A stretch of 7,836 nucleotides of DNA from Nitrospinota bacterium (GTDB lineage Bacteria > Nitrospinota_A > UBA7883 > JADGGD01), in the NCBI GenBank assembly GCA_015229165.1, contig JADGCD010000094.1, forward strand, positions 1-7,836, given 5' to 3'. Position 1 is the first letter of the stretch. Each line of letters opens with the position of its first letter. Below, one piece after another: positions 4,287 to 7,836 of the stretch. The notes beneath the pieces are model-generated. The model was not told the origin of the DNA. It made no database searches and was given only the letters and a program-made list of their open reading frames with translations. Made by a program: the position numbers and the translations under genes.

Positions 4287-7200
4287 TCACGGTCCCTTCG
4301 GTCTGTCCATGAAGCGGGCGAAGTCGTCCGGCGGGAGCGGTTTGGCCCAGTGGTACCCCTGCCCGAATCCGGCGCCCAGCTCCTGCAGGGCGGTCACATG
4401 CAAGGGGCTCTCCACCCCCTCGGCCACCACCTTGAGCCCCAGCGCCCCCCCCAGCGAGACGATGGAGGCGACGATGGCCCGGTCGTCCGGGTCGTTGATC
4501 AGGTCGAGGACGAAGGCCTTGTCGATTTTCAGGGCGTCCAGCGGAAACTTCTTGAGCTGGGAGAGGGATGAATAGCCGGTACCGAAATCGTCCATGGAGA
4601 AGCGGACCCCCATGGCCCGGATGCTCTTGACCGTCTCGATGGCCCGCGCCGGGTCGGCCATGACGGCGCTCTCGGTGATCTCCAGTTCGAGCCGCTCCGG
4701 CGGGACGCCGTGGAGCGTGAGGGCGCCCCGCACCGTCTCGGCCAGATCGGCCTGGGCGAACTGGCGGGCGGAGAGGTTCACCGACAGCGACGGCAGGACG
4801 AGCCCCGCCCGGTCCCATGCGGCCAACTGGCGGCAGGCTTCCGTCAGGGTCCAGGCCCCGAGCGGGAGGATGAGCCCGGTCTCCTCGGCCATCGGGATGA
4901 AGGTGTCGGGAAAGAGGAGCCCCTTCTGCGGGTGGCGCCACCGGATCAGCGCCTCCGCCCCCGCCAGCCCGCCCGTGGCAAGGTCGATCTTCGGCTGGTA
5001 GTAGAGGACGAACTCCCCCGCCCCGATCCCCCGGCGCATCCCCTGTTCCAGCTCCCGCCGCAGCAGGTTGGCCCGGTTCATCTCCTCCTCGAAGAACGCA
5101 TAGGTTCCCCTTCCCGCCCCCTTGGCCTGATACATGGCCATGTCGGCGTTCTTGATCAGCTCCTCGTCGGTGGCGCCGTCGTCGGGGAAGATGCCGATGC
5201 CGACGGAGGCGCCGATGAAGACGTCGTGTCCCTTGAGGGAGAAGGGGAGAGTCAGGGCGTCGATGATCGTGCGGGCGATCCTCCCGGCGTCGTCCACATG
5301 GTCGAGCTCGCCGAGGATGACGGTGAACTCGTCCCCCCCGAGGCGCGCCAGGGTGTCGGTGGCCCGGATGGCGGCGCCGATGCGCCGGGACGCCTCTACC
5401 AGCAGGTCGTCCCCCGCGTCGTGCCCCAGCGTGTCGTTGACGTTCTTGAACCGGTCGAGGTCGAGGAAAAAAAGGGCCACCTTCGACGTGTGACGGCGCG
5501 CCTGCTCCAGCGCCTGCGCCAGACGGTCCCGGAAGAGCGCCCGGTTGGGGAGCGCCGTCAACGGGTCGTAATAGGCCAGCCGTTGCAGGCTCTCCTCCGT
5601 CCGCTTCTGGTGGGAGATGTCGACGAAGACGCCGACGTAGTGGGTCACCTGCCCGTAGTCGTCGGTGATGGCGCTGATGGTCAGGAGGGTGGGGTAGACG
5701 TCCCCCTCCTTGCGCCGGTCCCAGATCTCCCCCGACCAGCCGCCGGTTTCGTTGACCTGTCGCCACATCTCCCGGTAGAACGCCTCGTCGTGGCGCCCCG
5801 AGGCCCCAAGGCTCGGGCGACGGCCGACGACCTCCTCGCGGGCGTAGCCGGTGATGGCAAGGTAGGCCGGGTTGACCTCCACGATGCGGGTCGTGTGGTC
5901 GGTAATGACGATGGCCTCCCCGGCGCTCTCGAAAACCTTGGCCGCCAGCCGGATTCGCTCCTCGGCCCGTTTGCGGGGGGTGATGTCGTGGACCGTGCCG
6001 AGCATCCGGACCGGGGCGCCGCCGACGTCGCGGGTCACCTCCCCCTGTTCCCGGACGAAGCGGATCTCCCCGTCGGGGCGGACCACCCGATGCTCCACGT
6101 CGTAGGGATGGGTTCCGCTCACCGCCCGGTCGACGGCCTCGGTGACCCGCTGGCGGTCGTCGGGGTGGATGGTCGCAAGGAACGCCTCGTAGGTGGCGCC
6201 GAACTGCTGGGGGGTGAAGCCGAAGATGCGGTAGATCTCGTCGGACCAGGAAAGCTCCCCGGTGAGTATGTTCCAGTCCCAGCTCCCCATGGAGACGATC
6301 CGCTGGGCCAGCGCCAGCGCCTCCTCGCTGCGGCGCAGCGCCCGTTCGTCCTCTTTCTGGCCGGTGATGTCGAAGGCCACCCCCATGTAGCCGACGATGT
6401 CGCCCCGCTCGTCCCGCAACGGCGTGACCGACAGCCGGACCGTCAGCCGTCCCCCCCCTTTTTGCCGATAGGTCCACTCGCTTTCATCGGCCAGTCCCAG
6501 GGATGCCTTGGCCACGAACGCCTCGAACGACGCGGCTACGGGGCGTCCCAACTCGCGGGTCAGGGCCGCCGCCCGCGCCGCCACCTCCGCCGGGTCGTGG
6601 AGGATGGCCGGGGTCGTCCGGCCGACTACCTCGTCCGCGGCGTAGCCGAGCATCCTTTCGGCGCCCGGGTTGAAGGAGCGGATGATCCCCTGCGTGTCAG
6701 TGGCGATGATGGCGACGGCGGCGTTTTGGAGGATGGCCTGCCGCAGGGCCCCCGCTTCCGCCAGCTCCGTCGCCAGCTTTTGGCGCCGGTCGCTCTCCTC
6801 TCGCAACGCGGCGGTCCGCCGGGCCACGGTCTCTTCCAGCGTGTCGCGGGCCGCCAGCAGCGCGTCGGCCATCCGGTTGAAGCCGGTCGCCACCCGCCCA
6901 AACTCGTCCTCCCGCTCCACCGGAACCCGGCTGGCCAGATCCCCCCCGGCCAGCGCGGCGGTGGTCGATTCGAGCAGCGCCAGCGGGCGGAGGATCTGGC
7001 GGGAGAGATACCCGAAGATCAGCAGCAGGCAGACCACCACCCCGACGGCCACGGCCCCCTTGACCCGCTCCAGCCGGGCGGCCACCGCCAGCGCCTCGGA
7101 CTCGTCGATCTTGACCACCATGCCGACCCGGGCCGACGGGATGTAGCGCCACGCCGCGATGACCGGCGTTCCCCGGTAGTCGATGGCACGTCCCGCCCCC

Positions 7201-7836
7201 CGCTCTCCGGCCAGCGCCCGCCGGATGGTCTCCGGCGTTTTGGCGCCCCGGGTGAAGGTCAGGTGATAGGGGGCGTCGGGGACATGCTTGAGAGGGGTCA
7301 CGACCATGCTTCCGGTGTCGGTCCGCTCCACCACCACGGTCTCGCCGGTTTCGCCGAGGCCGGTGTCGTCGGTCAGAACCTGCTCGAACCGCCTGTTGTC
7401 CACCTGCGTCGCCACCCCTCCGACCAGCCGGTCCCCGATCACCAGCGGGGCGGCTACGAAGGCGGCCAGCGCGCCGCCGGAGGGGGCGTAGGGGCGCAGG
7501 GGGGAGAGGTCGGGCTCCAGCAGGCTCTGGCTCGACCGGAAGACGGTGGCCAGCGGTGTGTCGGCGTCGGGACCGGCGACGAGGTTGGTCCCGAAGTCGG
7601 ACTCCCGCTTGACGGCGAAGACCACGTCCCCCGCCACGGTGATCAGGAAGAGGTCGTAGTAGCCGCCGATCTCCGCCACCCGCCCAAAGTGGGGGGCGAA
7701 GGTCTCGTACGCCTCCCGGTAGGGGGGGGAGTCGGCCCCGCCGTCCGCGTAGGCCCGGGCCAGCCGGTCGAACGCCGCGGCGGTGGCCGGATCGCCCGCC
7801 AGCAGCTCCAGGTCGTCCAGCTTCTCGTCGATGTAG
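4287..7836 (-). CDS. Membrane-bound Cache-HAMP-PAS3-GGDEF-EAL c-di-GMP signalling protein (N-terminus off window)
   Basis: The reading frame is open to the right edge; 1182 residues are visible, numbered here from the edge. Residues 1-250 are a periplasmic double-Cache-type sensor (GYYDLFLITVAGDVVFAVK at about 58-76, then FGTNL). The first membrane helix must lie outside the window; the second is at about 260-278. HAMP (278-330) and a coiled coil (to 368) follow. Three PAS domains follow at about 364-493 (long form with HDPAEVAARAAALTRELG), 502-624 (WDWN...HPDD...DGEIRF) and 627-745. GGDEF (749-917) has an intact GGDEF motif at 833-837 and the inhibitory RATD site at 824-827. EAL (925-1174) has EAL at 961-963, Asn1020, Glu1055, DDFGTG from 1082, Lys1103, Glu1139 and Gln1159, the residues needed for phosphodiesterase activity. 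It should therefore make and/or cleave c-di-GMP in response to a periplasmic ligand and cytoplasmic PAS input. Net direction and ligand are unknown. The receptor gene lies 148 bases downstream. Confidence 0.96.
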   Translation of the reverse strand, partial: YIDEKLDDLELLAGDPATAAAFDRLARAYADGGADSPPYREAYETFAPHFGRVAEIGGYYDLFLITVAGDVVFAVKRESDFGTNLVAGPDADTPLATVFRSSQSLLEPDLSPLRPYAPSGGALAAFVAAPLVIGDRLVGGVATQVDNRRFEQVLTDDTGLGETGETVVVERTDTGSMVVTPLKHVPDAPYHLTFTRGAKTPETIRRALAGERGAGRAIDYRGTPVIAAWRYIPSARVGMVVKIDESEALAVAARLERVKGAVAVGVVVCLLLIFGYLSRQILRPLALLESTTAALAGGDLASRVPVEREDEFGRVATGFNRMADALLAARDTLEETVARRTAALREESDRRQKLATELAEAGALRQAILQNAAVAIIATDTQGIIRSFNPGAERMLGYAADEVVGRTTPAILHDPAEVAARAAALTRELGRPVAASFEAFVAKASLGLADESEWTYRQKGGGRLTVRLSVTPLRDERGDIVGYMGVAFDITGQKEDERALRRSEEALALAQRIVSMGSWDWNILTGELSWSDEIYRIFGFTPQQFGATYEAFLATIHPDDRQRVTEAVDRAVSGTHPYDVEHRVVRPDGEIRFVREQGEVTRDVGGAPVRMLGTVHDITPRKRAEERIRLAAKVFESAGEAIVITDHTTRIVEVNPAYLAITGYAREEVVGRRPSLGASGRHDEAFYREMWRQVNETGGWSGEIWDRRKEGDVYPTLLTISAITDDYGQVTHYVGVFVDISHQKRTEESLQRLAYYDPLTALPNRALFRDRLAQALEQARRHTSKVALFFLDLDRFKNVNDTLGHDAGDDLLVEASRRIGAAIRATDTLARLGGDEFTVILGELDHVDDAGRIARTIIDALTLPFSLKGHDVFIGASVGIGIFPDDGATDEELIKNADMAMYQAKGAGRGTYAFFEEEMNRANLLRRELEQGMRRGIGAGEFVLYYQPKIDLATGGLAGAEALIRWRHPQKGLLFPDTFIPMAEETGLILPLGAWTLTEACRQLAAWDRAGLVLPSLSVNLSARQFAQADLAETVRGALTLHGVPPERLELEITESAVMADPARAIETVKSIRAMGVRFSMDDFGTGYSSLSQLKKFPLDALKIDKAFVLDLINDPDDRAIVASIVSLGGALGLKVVAEGVESPLHVTALQELGAGFGQGYHWAKPLPPDDFARFMDRPKGP

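Noticed and set aside
2171..4312. 713-codon plus-strand frame antisense to the receptor gene
   Set aside because: The receptor reading has a signal peptide, plug and barrel motifs. The antisense product is a repetitive Val/Gly/Arg/His-rich string, typical of a GC shadow.
4258..6477. 739-codon minus-strand frame overlapping the GGDEF-EAL gene, beginning near the A5G8 tract
   Set aside because: I considered programmed frameshifting into this long alternative frame. The product is Arg/Gly/Pro/His-rich without domains, while the main frame carries intact GGDEF and EAL motifs through the same region, so it is a shadow.

Overview
The window is GC-rich bacterial DNA. It carries four protein-coding genes, one of them cut by the right edge, and several repeats and hairpins in the short gaps between them. 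The outer-membrane receptor shows the host is Gram-negative. The GC-rich coding style, a receptor of a type I associate with metal-respiring and sulfur-cycle Desulfobacterota and other proteobacteria, and the multi-PAS GGDEF-EAL protein suggest a proteobacterium in the broad sense. The sequence alone does not settle the genus.

Layout from left to right. Positions 1-37 are an unassigned edge. Positions 38-180 hold a long imperfect inverted repeat that ends exactly at the metK stop codon. metK (S-adenosylmethionine synthetase) runs leftward at 181-1356. A compact divergent promoter region follows: a leftward TATAAT box at 1430-1435 for metK and a rightward TTGAAA-17-TATACT promoter at 1475-1503 for infA. 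infA (initiation factor IF-1, 1579-1890, rightward) has an unusual basic Gly/Lys-rich N-terminal extension. The 217-base gap from infA to the next gene is full of hairpins, contains an imperfect direct repeat, and ends in a bidirectional terminator at 2062-2095 that serves infA and the convergent receptor gene.

The right two thirds holds two leftward genes. The distal one, 2108-4138, is a 676-residue TonB-dependent outer-membrane receptor. The proximal one, 4287 to beyond 7836, is a membrane-bound Cache-HAMP-PAS-PAS-PAS-GGDEF-EAL protein. Its diguanylate cyclase and phosphodiesterase motifs and its RxxD inhibitory site all look intact. The 148-base gap between them carries a C-rich/G-rich palindrome, a candidate promoter for the receptor and a 5'-leader hairpin. 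The two genes could therefore be read through together or separately.

Functionally, metK and infA are housekeeping genes (methyl donor supply and translation initiation). The receptor and c-di-GMP protein form a second unit that may link an outer-membrane uptake or sensing function to second-messenger signalling; that link is inferred only from gene order. I see no CRISPR array, tRNA, rRNA, transposase, phage gene or defence system. The least ordinary items are the 143-base inverted-repeat element at 38-180, the extended IF-1, and the hairpin-dense region after infA.
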